Made by a program: the position numbers and the translations under genes
DNA from: Tragulus kanchil
Lineage: Eukaryota; Chordata; Mammalia; Artiodactyla; Tragulidae
Length of the DNA stretch: 64,000 nucleotides
Assembly (NCBI GenBank): GCA_022376925.1
Contig: JAIOJX010000004.1
Span: 7,254,001 to 7,318,000 of the forward strand
Direction: 5' to 3'
The notes under the pieces: generated by a model
The model's database searches: none
What the model was told of the DNA's origin: nothing
Seen by the model: the letters and a program-made list of their open reading frames with translations, nothing else
In this document: positions 1 through 10,878 of the stretch, piece after piece
Position numbering within the stretch: position 1 is the stretch's first letter
How the letters are laid out: each line of letters opens with the position of its first letter

Positions 1-343
1 CCCAAAAAGAGAAAAAAATAGCCACTGAGGTAAATGATTCAGAGTTTGTTGATCTTTTGGGTTTCTTTTGCCTATCAGAATCATAAAGCAGAATCCACCC
101 AACACTTTTAACATAGAGCTTCCTAAGAGGTCACTTCACCCTGAAGCATGTTATAGCCATCTCTGAATTCAATTTTGGTAGCTTCATAGAACTTTATAGT
201 CATATTACAAGAAAAATATCCTTTTTGTTTTGAAGCCAAAGCAGAGATAGACACAGAGAACTATATCTCCTTTTATCTTTTGTACTTATGATCATGTCTA
301 TCAATTAGGACTAGAAACAGATCTCATAACATTAGGAAGTTTT
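1..343. other. AT-rich non-coding sequence, no gene seen
   Basis: I see no open frame of interest and no repeat I can name here. The last 13 bases (331-343, attaggaagtttt) are the left copy of the target-site duplication of the adjacent SINE. Confidence 0.6.
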
Positions 344-609
344 GCTTTTTTTTTTTTCCCCTTGGCCACTTCCATTGGTCTTTCATCTACTTATATTTGT
401 ATTTTGGCCTGTAGACCTCCCATTATGGTGGCCTCTCTCATCCCAAAGACCAGCTCTGGGCACATGCGCCCCAGAGCTCTGGCTCGGTAGTTGGACACAT
501 TGGTCCAGTCACTCCGCGGCATGTGGGATCTTCCCAGACTAGGGATCAAACCTGCACCCCTTGCACTGCAAGGCAGTGTCCTTAGCCACTGGACCACCAG
601 GGAAGTCCC
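344..609 (-). mobile_element. tRNA-derived ruminant/cetartiodactyl SINE, minus strand
   Basis: Read on the minus strand it starts with the typical head (cttccctggtggtccagtgg, containing a pol III A-box-like stretch), then a B-box-like ggtttgatcc, a 'gccgcgga' middle, a 'gaaagaccaatggaag' module and an A tail (seen as the T run at 346-357). It is flanked by a 13-bp target-site duplication, attaggaagtttt, at 331-343 and 610-622, so the boundaries are well fixed. The short open frames on both strands here are SINE sequence, not genes. Confidence 0.85.
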
Positions 610-1003
610 ATTAGGAAGTTTTTGTTAATTATTTCTTATTTTTATATCAATGGATAAAATCAGAAAATCTGGTCCCAGATTTTCCACCCAGAAAAAGCAC
701 TTTTTTCTCATCTGTACTTATTAAAACTTGACCTCTTTTTATCCCCAATGTGAACAATTTCAGCTTCTTATTTTCTGTACATCTTTTCTCACCAAAAGAG
801 TAAAACATTTAGCAAGTGTTTTTAGAGTGACAAGGACTCTCTCCTGGACCAAAGTCTAAGCCAGTTCCTCTAAGCCCTCTTTTCAACCAGACTTCAGCCT
901 ACATCTATAAGAATGGCAACTCTCAGTAAAAATGATTTCACCCATGCCAACACTAAGAGGGAACAAACACTACCAACATCTCTATCAGCTCAAGGCCACA
1001 TTT

Positions 1004-3279
1004 CTAGGATGACTAGCTTAGCTTCCTTCAGTGTCTGACTGAGAAAGCTCAAAAACAATTTGCTGTTTGTTCCAACTGAAACCCTGAATACAGACCCCTT
1101 TCCTTGGAGCATTTGCTTTGGAAATTGGAAAATGTAAATTCTTTTCTCTGAGATATATTGCATCTCTTTAACCTAGGAATGTCTTTCTCAAGAATGTGAG
1201 AGTCATTTGCTTGAAAAGTAATCATCAGTACAGCCAGGAATCCTGTCCCCTGGTCTTTGGAGGAGAGTAGGAGACTAACCTCAACAAGCACTGGTTAGCT
1301 GACACAGAGAGCCTTACTAAATCGAGCGACACCACACTTTCTTTTCACGATTTTTCTAATTTTCTTTCTCTGCATAAGCCTTGCTCATTCTTCCTCTCTG
1401 TGACTTCACTTGTCCCTCTAAAACACTGAGTCACCTCTGCGAAGATTGGAGTAGAGTTCAGTTCACCTGAAGGCTCTCTCCTACTATGCTGTGTTGTGTT
1501 TAGTTACTCAGTTGGGTTTGACTCTTTGCGACCCCAAGGACTGTAGCCCACCAGATTGCTCTGCCCAAGGGATTTCCCAGGCAAGAAAACTGGAATGGTT
1601 GTCACTTCCTATGGTCATGCTATAGTACTCTACCTAGATACGGCTTATCCTTCTTACAGCTTCACAAAGGATCAGTGCATCACTGATTACTCAACAAGCC
1701 CCCTAATGATAGACGAAAGGGTGGTTTCCAGTCTTGCAACTGTAAAGTACTACAGTTCATATCTTGATGGCTATATATATATTTTAATCTTTTTGCCTTG
1801 AATAAGGATAAAATCACAGGATTAGAGGATAAGGATAGAATCATAGAGATGGATTTTGGGGGGAAACAATAACATGTATAAGCAGTGTTCCTAGATATTG
1901 CCACTAAGTTCTCCATAGGTACTATAACAGTTTGCTTTCTCACTAACAGTATATATGCATAACTTCATTTTATTTTCTGTTTGTTTTTTTTTTTTTTTTT
2001 GAAGAAAACATCAGACTTTTGGATCTTTGCCAATCTGAAAGGTAAGTAATCTATCAATATCTCAACAGGTTGGAGACTGATAGGAGCATAGATGTTGAAC
2101 TAATAGATACAATCAAAGTTCAGATGATAACTGAAACAAAACTAGGATGACTAGCTTAGCTTCCTTCAGTGTCTGACTGAGAAAGCTCAAAAACAATTTG
2201 CTGTTTGTTCCAACTGAAACCCTGAATACAGACCCCTTTCCTTGGAGCATTTGCTTTGGAAATTGGAAAATGTAAATTCTTTTCTCTGAGATATATTGCA
2301 TCTCTTTAACCTAGGAATGTCTTTCTCAAGAATGTGAGAGTCATTTGCTTGAAAAGTAATCATCAGTACAGCCAGGAATCCTGTCCCCTGGTCTTTGGAG
2401 GAGAGTAGGAGACTAACCTCAACAAGCACTGGTTAGCTGACACAGAGAGCCTTACTAAATCGAGCGACACCACACTTTCTTTTCACGATTTTTCTAATTT
2501 TCTTTCTCTGCATAAGCCTTGCTCATTCTTCCTCTCTGTGACTTCACTTGTCCCTCTAAAACACTGAGTCACCTCTGCGAAGATTGGAGTAGAGTTCAGT
2601 TCACCTGAAGGCTCTCTCCTACTATGCTGTGTTGTGTTTAGTTACTCAGTTGGGTTTGACTCTTTGCGACCCCAAGGACTGTAGCCCACCAGATTGCTCT
2701 GCCCAAGGGATTTCCCAGGCAAGAAAACTGGAATGGTTGTCACTTCCTATGGTCATGCTATAGTACTCTACCTAGATACGGCTTATCCTTCTTACAGCTT
2801 CACAAAGGATCAGTGCATCACTGATTACTCAACAAGCCCCCTAATGATAGACGAAAGGGTGGTTTCCAGTCTTGCAACTGTAAAGTACTACAGTTCATAT
2901 CTTGATGGCTATATATATATTTTAATCTTTTTGCCTTGAATAAGGATAAAATCACAGGATTAGAGGATAAGGATAGAATCATAGAGATGGATTTTGGGGG
3001 GAAACAATAACATGTATAAGCAGTGTTCCTAGATATTGCCACTAAGTTCTCCATAGGTACTATAACAGTTTGCTTTCTCACTAACAGTATATATGCATAA
3101 CTTCATTTTATTTTCTGTTTGTTTTTTTTTTTTTTTTTGAAGAAAACATCAGACTTTTGGATCTTTGCCAATCTGAAAGGTAAGTAATCTATCAATATCT
3201 CAACAGGTTGGAGACTGATAGGAGCATAGATGTTGAACTAATAGATACAATCAAAGTTCAGATGATAACTGAAACAAAA
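1004..3279. repeat. Tandem duplication D1, unit 1,138 bp
   Basis: Copy A 1,004-2,141 and copy B 2,142-3,279 look identical base for base where I compared them, abut directly, and share a ctag at the junction. The unit contains a Bov-tA SINE piece and otherwise unique AT-rich DNA. The short reading frames it holds occur twice at exactly 1,138-bp spacing. I read it as an untrimmed assembly overlap. Confidence 0.95.
1486..1620 (-). mobile_element. Bov-tA SINE fragment, minus strand
   Basis: The stretch gactctttgcgaccccaagg followed by ctgtagcccaccag and 'caggcaagaaaactggaatgg' is the reverse complement of the 3' part of Bov-tA (ending in the tRNA-unrelated 'ggggtcgcaaagagtcggac' block). The duplicated copy is at 2,624-2,758. 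Confidence 0.75.
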
Positions 3280-3517
3280 CTAGAGTCAAAATATAGCCAA
3301 AATGGAAAATGACAGGACTGAGCATAAGATCAAATTCAGAAATAGAAGGGAATGAATACCAAAATGATTTTTAAAATAACTATAACAAAATAAGTTTTTG
3401 TCCTGTGTTTTCCTCTCTCATCTGTGTCATATAAGGAACAATTTTTGTATGCTTCCCTATCTACACAGAGTGGTCTTTTATTTATGAAGCCCTTTTGAAT
3501 GAAATTCTTACAAACAT

Positions 3518-3895
3518 AATTGCAGAGATGTGGACAGACCTAGAAACTGTCATACAGGGTGACTTAATTCAGAGAGAGGAAAGCAAATATCTATTAATGC
3601 ATATGTAGAATCTAGAAAAATGATACAGACAAACCTATTTTCAAAGCAGAAATAGAGACAGAAATTGAAAACAAATGCTTGGACATCATATAAAAAGGGG
3701 GAGTGGAAAGAATTGGGAAATTGGGATACACAATACTACATATAAAATAGATAACTGATGAGAATCTACTGCACAGCACAGGGGACTCAGTGTTATGTGG
3801 TGAGCTAAATGAGGAGATCCAAAAAAGAGGGGATATATGTATAGATATGGCTGTTTCACTTTGCTGTACAGCAGAGAATAAAACATTTTAAAGAA
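3518..3895 (+). mobile_element. Old L1 3' end, plus strand
   Basis: The series 'ctactgcacagcacaggggac', 'gggatatatgtatagatatg' and 'ctgtttcactttgctgtaca' followed by 'gcagagaataaaacatttt' follows the characteristic ruminant/mammalian L1 3'UTR. The 5' boundary near 3,518 is approximate. No open L1 frame remains. Confidence 0.75.
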
Positions 3896-4559
3896 ATTCT
3901 TTTCCAGTAATTTTTTTAATATATGAAAATATACTTAATCAGACAAACTGCACTAAAGAGATCTGAATGGGTTAAGATGAATATCTGTCATTTGAAATGT
4001 GCATAAGATTTTGCTCTATGAGGCAAATTTCCGTCTCTTTTATTCCTAACTGAGCTAAAGAGGAAATAAAAACATGCCCTTCAAGTCCAATTGACTTGGA
4101 GTGTTTCATTAATTAATTCTGATTCTCTGGGAGTAAATATTGCAGTGTGGGCTGAGTTACTGGTAACTGTTTCTAACTTCACCTCTCTTCTTCCCTTCTC
4201 AACACTGTCAGTCCATTCTAAATAGTTCAGTTTGCTCATCACCAGCTGCTTGTCACCTGTTTGGTGGTACCTTTGTCCATTAAAATGGGCCTTCTCTCTG
4301 CTCAGCACCAATCCAAACTCTAACTGCACTCCAAAGCTCATATTCCTAAGATTCCCCTGTATTGCTATCAACTTCTCTATATAGCCTTAGCACCTGCATG
4401 AGCCTTCCCTATTCTGAGTACAAGACATGCCCAAATGAGCAGAGAGGAGCTGGTTCAGTTAGGGAGTGCAGGAGACTGGAGTTCAGGGGACAAAAAGAAT
4501 GAATTTCATTTGAAAAAGACCTGGGCATTCTGAGTTTTGTTTTTTCCTTGAATCTGAAG
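3896..4559. other. Non-coding sequence, nothing recognised
   Basis: Only short, codon-structureless open frames occur on either strand (for example a 96-codon frame on the minus strand at 4,081-4,371). I recognise no repeat or exon. Confidence 0.5.
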
Positions 4560-4700
4560 CTAATTTAACATTGTAAACTTGAGACAATCATGTAACTTTA
4601 CTGAGCCCTACTTTCTTCGTGTGTATATCAAACCTTCCTTGGTCCTTCATGGAATAGTTTTAAAGAAATATTATGGATAGATAGTAGAATAATACAAGTA
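4560..4700 (-). repeat. Possible MIR SINE remnant
   Basis: The run 'aaacttgagacaatcatgta', 'actttactgagccctacttt' loosely follows the minus-strand MIR core (parting words: 'gacaag...ttaac...ctgagcc...'). Strongly diverged, so only tentative. Confidence 0.35.
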
Positions 4701-4714
4701 GCAAATAACTGAGA

Positions 4715-6828
4715 ACAATTAACCACATTTGTAAGTGCCTATCTTAAACTTGCCTTTTTTAAGATATACAGTTATATTCAGAAATGCATAAAGGTCATTT
4801 TATAGTTTATACTTTAAAACAAAGAATATATTTTCCAATGAATACAATTTTAGAAGGTACATTCTGATAAAAACATATCTAATCTGAAATGTATTAGAAA
4901 TACTGTACACACACACACAGTATGTATACATACTTACATATTAACATATTTATAAAGGCATATATGTGCATTTGTGAATGTATATATATGTATATTATCT
5001 ATACAGTAAAACTGTATAAAACATTATTATACCACTAGGCACTAGAAGTTGGAAGTTAATATAAATGAAATGCAATCAGAATATTTTTTAAAATAATGAT
5101 TACTGGTATTTGAAGAAAAATGAATTTAATTAGAGGAAGTGCAGGAAGTAGATACCTTTTCCAGAGATTCTTGAAGGAGTTATCTAAACACTAAAATGCA
5201 TTAGAACTTTACAACATACATTCTTAATTATGCATACCACTAGCCTTTTTCATATCTGGATGTAAGATGGTGTAACAAATTGAGAGAGGGCTTTTATCCC
5301 GCCTAATATATTGGCAAAAAGTAGGAGAAAAAAAATTCAATAGCTACTGCCTATCGAGGGATTAATAAGAGCCAGGTAAGTGTTTTTATATTAAATACTA
5401 GTATTTCTTTTGTTTTGTTTGCTATTGTTTATGGTTAAATTGTCTATCAAAGGATAAGGTACATATTATAAAATGGACAAACTGTGCTCACCTTAATGCA
5501 TTTTTATAATTTGAACATACCTCGTGTGTAATAAGCATCCAGAGAAATGAACAAATCCTCAGATACCTTTCCCAGTCACAAACCCTGTGCCCTGGGTCCT
5601 GACATCTAAAACCATAGGGTAATTAGACTTGCTTTCGAACATTATACAAAAGCAAGCACACAGTATGGACTCTTCTGTGCCCGGCTTCTTTTCCATTTTG
5701 TGTGTGACAATCTTCTCTGATTATATATGCAGTTGCCATATGTTCATTCTAAAAGTGGTTCAATGTCTGCCCAAGTCTTTTGAAATAATGAAACAATTAA
5801 CCACATTTGTAAGTGCCTATCTTAAACTTGCCTTTTTAAGATATACAGTTATATTCAGAAATGCATAAAGGTCATTTTATAGTTTATACTTTAAAACAAA
5901 GAATATATTTTCCAATGAATACAATTTTAGAAGGTACATTCTGATAAAAACATATCTAATCTGAAATGTATTAGAAATACTGTACACACACACACAGTAT
6001 GTATACATACTTACATATTAACATATTTATAAAGGCATATATGTGCATTTGTGAATGTATATATATGTATATTATCTATACAGTAAAACTGTATAAAACA
6101 TTATTATACCACTAGGCACTAGAAGTTGGAAGTTAATATAAATGAAATGCAATCAGAATATTTTTTAAAATAATGATTACTGGTATTTGAAGAAAAATGA
6201 ATTTAATTAGAGGAAGTGCAGGAAGTAGATACCTTTTCCAGAGATTCTTGAAGGAGTTATCTAAACACTAAAATGCATTAGAACTTTACAACATACATTC
6301 TTAATTATGCATACCACTAGCCTTTTTCATATCTGGATGTAAGATGGTGTAACAAATTGAGAGAGGGCTTTTATCCCGCCTAATATATTGGCAAAAAGTA
6401 GGAGAAAAAAAATTCAATAGCTACTGCCTATCGAGGGATTAATAAGAGCCAGGTAAGTGTTTTTATATTAAATACTAGTATTTCTTTTGTTTTGTTTGCT
6501 ATTGTTTATGGTTAAATTGTCTATCAAAGGATAAGGTACATATTATAAAATGGACAAACTGTGCTCACCTTAATGCATTTTTATAATTTGAACATACCTC
6601 GTGTGTAATAAGCATCCAGAGAAATGAACAAATCCTCAGATACCTTTCCCAGTCACAAACCCTGTGCCCTGGGTCCTGACATCTAAAACCATAGGGTAAT
6701 TAGACTTGCTTTCGAACATTATACAAAAGCAAGCACACAGTATGGACTCTTCTGTGCCCGGCTTCTTTTCCATTTTGTGTGTGACAATCTTCTCTGATTA
6801 TATATGCAGTTGCCATATGTTCATTCTA
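4715..6828. repeat. Tandem duplication D2, spacing 1,077 bp
   Basis: Copy A 4,715-5,751 and copy B 5,793-6,828 are near-identical (one difference is a 6-T versus 5-T run at 4,755 and 5,833). The 41-bp linker 5,752-5,792 is not foreign: it contains 'tgtctgcccaagtctttt', which also occurs downstream of copy B at 6,860-6,878, with bases missing in between. That is what a low-quality consensus end of the same sequence would look like. Confidence 0.93.
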
Positions 6829-7290
6829 TTGCTGGACAAATGTGGCTTCTCTGATGAAGTGTCTGCCCAAGTCTTTTTGATTTTTGAGTTGTCTGTGTGT
6901 TTCTTATTGATTTTTTTTTTTTTAATAATATGGCTATGAGTCCAGAAAATTATTTTTTCTACTTCATAGCTTGCATTTCACTTTGCCCCTGGTATCTATG
7001 TCATTAAGAAAGTAGAATTCCCATTTCATGTTTATTTTATGTAATACTTCATTACATTAAAAAGTAGAACCATTTGATATTATCTATGCCTTGTATAGTT
7101 TTTTTCCGATTTAAGAAATTTTCTCTACACCAAGGTCATGAAGATGTTTTGCTGAGTTTCCTTTAGAAAGTTTCTTACTTCCTTCTCTATTTCTTTATTT
7201 CTTCATTCATCTACCTTTTCTCATTTAGGTTGCCAAATTTCTGGAATCGATTTTTGTACATGGTGTGATGTCACAGGCTAGGTTTGATAT
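5620..7290 (-). mobile_element. Old L1 remnant, minus strand
   Basis: From about 6,830 the sequence follows the antisense of an old L1 3' region: 'tttttgatttttgagttg', then near 7,110-7,270 'gatttaagaaattttctcta', 'ccaaggtcatgaagatgttt' and 'tttgtacatggtgtgatg'. Highly diverged; the left boundary is uncertain and partly inside duplication D2. No coding potential. Confidence 0.55.
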
Positions 7291-7309
7291 TTTCTGACAC
7301 TGGAACTTG

Positions 7310-8490
7310 AGTTGCTTTTACATTGCTGCTTTAATACATTACCACAAACTTGATGACTTAGAACAACACAATTTATTATCTTATAATTACCTAGGTCAGA
7401 AGTCTGACATGAGTCTCACCCAGCTAAAACCAAATGGTTGCAAGGTTGCATTTTCCCCTTGAACACTAGGGGAAAACTCATCTCCTTGCCATTTTCATCT
7501 CTAGAGGTCATTCACATTCCTTGGTTCAACCACTTCTTCCATTTTCAAAGCCAGCAATAATGGAACAAATTCTTCTATAGTTGTATCTTGCTCTGACTCT
7601 GACCTCCTCTTCCTCCTCCTCTTTTTTTTTTTTTTTTTTTATAATTATTTTTATTTTACTTTTACAGAGTCTGGTTGTTTACAGCTATACATAAATCCAG
7701 ATCAGTCATAGGTATACCCTTGACCCTTCCCACCTGAACACCCCTCCCAGTTCCTCCCCATCCCACTCCTCCAGGTTGTTGCATAGCCCCCATATAAGTC
7801 CCCTTAGTCTTACAGCATATTCACAATGGTTCTCTCTTTCACATATGGTAGTGTAGGTTTCCATCTTACTTTTTTCCATACTTTTCATTCACTCCTCCCT
7901 CCCCACAATGTCCCTAGGTCTATTCTCTGTGTCTGTTTATCCATTGCTGCTCTGCATATGTATTTCAAAAAATGGGAAAAAGACCTAAACAGACATCTCC
8001 ACAAAAAAGACATCAGATGGTCAACAAACACATGAAAAGATGCTCAACAGTGCTCATTATTGGAGAAATGTAGATCAAAACTACAATGACATATCACCTC
8101 ACACCAGTCAGAATGGTCATCATCAAAAAAATCTACAGACAATAAATGCTGGAGAGGGAGTGGAGAAAAACGCACACTCTTGCACTGTTGGTGGGAATGT
8201 AAATTGATAAAACCACTATGGAAGACAGTATGGAGATTCCTTTAAAAATTAGGAATAGAAGCACCATATGATCCTCCTCCTACTTTTAAGAACTGTTCCA
8301 ATTATTTTGGTCCCATCCATAAAATTTGGGATAATCTTCCTATTTTAAGATCAGCTGGTTAGCAAACTGATTTCATCTGCAACCTTAATTCTTCTTTGCC
8401 ATGTATAGGAACATAACATATTCACAAATTCTGGAGATTAGGACATGAACATATTTGGGGAGATATTATCCTGTCTATTACAATATCCAG
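7310..8490. repeat. Old interspersed repeat split by an L1 insertion
   Basis: The left half (7,310-7,610) contains 'cattaccacaaacttgatga', 'cttagaacaacacaatttat' and 'tcacattccttggttcaacc', and the right half (8,282-8,490) resumes with 'gggataatcttcctatttta' and 'tttgccatgtataggaac'. Together they follow one widespread mammalian repeat that I know by sequence but cannot place in a family with certainty. The L1 piece at 7,621-8,271 sits exactly between the halves. Confidence 0.6.
7621..8271 (-). mobile_element. L1 insertion with 5' inversion (twin priming)
   Basis: Positions 7,621-7,960 are an L1 3'UTR on the minus strand, with its poly(A) seen as a T run at 7,622-7,640. Positions 7,968-8,271 are the C-terminal part of L1 ORF2 in the opposite (plus) orientation, recognisable by 'aaaactacaatgacatatca', 'ataaatgctggagagggag' and 'gttggtgggaatgtaaattg'. 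Both parts are enclosed by a 10-bp direct repeat, tcctcctcct, at 7,611-7,620 and 8,272-8,281. One insertion with an inverted 5' segment explains the whole arrangement. The ORF2 part carries stops. Confidence 0.85.
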
Positions 8491-8639
8491 TTTACAGTCT
8501 TTCTGCTACTGCAGTGAACTGCTGTCTTTCTTATAAGTTCACCACTGTTTATGATTTTTCTGTTCTGATAGTCTCTTTGCACATTTTTGTTAATGCATTG
8601 AGTAAATTGCCGTGCTTTATAATAAGTGTATTCAACAAT

Positions 8640-9110
8640 TAGGTTCTTTGACTTCAGTTTTCTTAAAGATTTGTCTCAGTTCTTTGCCTTTCTGTATAAA
8701 ATTTTAAACCAGCTTATTGATTTTTACAAATTGATATTACTTCAGATAATAGTGAAATGATAAATTAATTAAGGAAAAATGGACATTTTTGTTACATCAA
8801 TTATTCCCCTGAGTGTGCATGATGCCTCCCATATTTGGGGAAGGAAGGTGTTTGCTTTAATTTCCCTCAGTAATGTTTTGTATTCTCTATGTAAAGGCCA
8901 TTCAAAACTTTTTAAAATTTGTTCCTATGTATTTGATATTTCAAAGCAATTGTAACTCACATCCTTGTTGAAAAAACTTGGAATTTTATTTACCCTGTGT
9001 CTCAAATGTTGCTGTATTAACTTAAAATTTATCTGTAGATTCATTTGGACTTTATTAGACCCATTGGATGACTGTGTGTGATCATTTTTATATGCTGAGG
9101 TGTGGGCAAG
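8640..9110 (-). mobile_element. Old L1 ORF2 remnant, minus strand
   Basis: Phrases such as 'cagtaatgttttgtattctc' and 'tttgttcctatgtatttgat' are the antisense of the L1 reverse transcriptase region in a strongly diverged form. The same stretch recurs at about 9,795-10,196 through duplication D3, and related AT-rich sequence continues to about 11,900. Confidence 0.5.
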
Positions 9111-9112
9111 CT

Positions 9113-9690
9113 TGCCAAGTTGCTTCAGTCATGTCTGACTCTTTGTGACCCAATGCACTGTAGTTTGCCAGGCTCCTCTGTCCATGGGATTCTCCAGGTA
9201 AGAACACTGGTGTAGAGCTTCCCCTGGTGGTCCAGTGGGTAAGGACACCACCTTGCAGTACAAGGGGCGCCGGTTCGATCTCTGGCCTGGGACGATCCCA
9301 GGTGCCGCGGAGCGGCTGGACGGATGTGTCCAATTACCACGCCGGAGCTCTGGAGTGCATCTGCCCAGAGCCGGAGCTCTGCAAAGTATGCGCCCAGAGC
9401 CGGAGCTCTGCAACGACAGACGCCACTGCATGGGAGGCCCACAGGAGCCAAAGAACAAAAGACGGATGAAAATAAAGAAATGAAAGACCAATAGAAGGGG
9501 CCAGCCCGCTCCCCTCCCTCCCCAATCCGACCCCCGCCCAAAATAAATAAATAAATAAATCTTAAAAAAAAAAAGAAAGAACACTGGTGTAGGCTGCCAT
9601 GCCCTCCTCCAGGTGATCTTCCTGACCCAGGGATTAAACCCACATCTCTTATGTTTCCTGCATTGACAGGTGGGTTCTGTACCACCTGGA
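9113..9690 (-). mobile_element. Bov-tA SINE, minus strand, interrupted by a second SINE
   Basis: Left part 9,113-9,199 contains 'tgtctgactctttgtgaccc' and 'ggctcctctgtccatgggat'; the right part from 9,593 contains 'cctgacccagggattaaacc' and 'gcattgacaggtgggttct'. These are the two halves of a minus-strand Bov-tA, with a plus-strand SINE between. Duplicated copy 10,199-10,776. Confidence 0.85.
9216..9576 (+). mobile_element. tRNA-derived SINE inserted into Bov-tA
   Basis: Head gcttcccctggtggtccagt with A-box-like sequence, B-box-like ggttcgatc, an internal near-tandem pair of 'gcccagagccggagctctgc' at about 9,363-9,412, the 'gaaagaccaatagaag' module, a C-rich stretch and an (aaat)n/A tail. 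It is flanked by a perfect 16-bp target-site duplication, aagaacactggtgtag, at 9,200-9,215 and 9,577-9,592, which lies inside the host Bov-tA. The duplicated copy is 10,302-10,662. Long frames across it on both strands are SINE sequence, not genes. Confidence 0.92.
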
Positions 9691-10878
9691 TATTCTTTTC
9701 TAATGTATAGATTTAAGACCTATTTTTTAAGGGTTTTAAAACCATATTCCACAAGATTTGATGAGTAGTGTAAAATTATTTTTATTATAACTCCCCAGCT
9801 TATTGATTTTTACAAATTGATATTACTTCAGATAATAGTGAAATGATAAATTAATTAAGGAAAAATGGACATTTTTGTTACATCAATTATTCCCCTGAGT
9901 GTGCATGATGCCTCCCATATTTGGGGAAGGAAGGTGTTTGCTTTAATTTCCCTCAGTAATGTTTTGTATTCTCTATGTAAAGGCCATTCAAAACTTTTTA
10001 AAATTTGTTCCTATGTATTTGATATTTCAAAGCAATTGTAACTCACATCCTTGTTGAAAAAACTTGGAATTTTATTTACCCTGTGTCTCAAATGTTGCTG
10101 TATTAACTTAAAATTTATCTGTAGATTCATTTGGACTTTATTAGACCCATTGGATGACTGTGTGTGATCATTTTTATATGCTGAGGTGTGGGCAAGCTTG
10201 CCAAGTTGCTTCAGTCATGTCTGACTCTTTGTGACCCAATGCACTGTAGTTTGCCAGGCTCCTCTGTCCATGGGATTCTCCAGGTAAGAACACTGGTGTA
10301 GAGCTTCCCCTGGTGGTCCAGTGGGTAAGGACACCACCTTGCAGTACAAGGGGCGCCGGTTCGATCTCTGGCCTGGGACGATCCCAGGTGCCGCGGAGCG
10401 GCTGGACGGATGTGTCCAATTACCACGCCGGAGCTCTGGAGTGCATCTGCCCAGAGCCGGAGCTCTGCAAAGTATGCGCCCAGAGCCGGAGCTCTGCAAC
10501 GACAGACGCCACTGCATGGGAGGCCCACAGGAGCCAAAGAACAAAAGACGGATGAAAATAAAGAAATGAAAGACCAATAGAAGGGGCCAGCCCGCTCCCC
10601 TCCCTCCCCAATCCGACCCCCGCCCAAAATAAATAAATAAATAAATCTTAAAAAAAAAAAGAAAGAACACTGGTGTAGGCTGCCATGCCCTCCTCCAGGT
10701 GATCTTCCTGACCCAGGGATTAAACCCACATCTCTTATGTTTCCTGCATTGACAGGTGGGTTCTGTACCACCTGGATATTCTTTTCTAATGTATAGATTT
10801 AAGACCATAATTTTCCTGTTAAGAAAGGGTTTTAAAACCATATTCCACAAGATTTGATGAGTAGTGTAAAATTATTTT

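Larger units (their letters stand above)
8709..10878. repeat. Tandem duplication D3, spacing 1,086 bp
   Basis: Copy A 8,709-9,782, copy B 9,795-10,878, separated by about 12 bp. Near the end of copy A about nine bases are lost relative to copy B (9,716-9,734 against 10,802-10,829). The unit includes the nested SINE pair, so every SINE frame in it appears twice. Confidence 0.93.

Noticed and set aside
9216..9290. tRNA gene from A-box and B-box matches in SINE heads
   Set aside because: No complete cloverleaf with anticodon arm and acceptor stem can be seen; the boxes belong to tRNA-derived SINEs.
9088..10850. Open frames of 150-211 codons on the minus strand as genes
   Set aside because: They read through the SINE pair in antisense or sense, appear twice through D3, and contain T-run-derived Phe stretches and SINE wording. 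No protein family.
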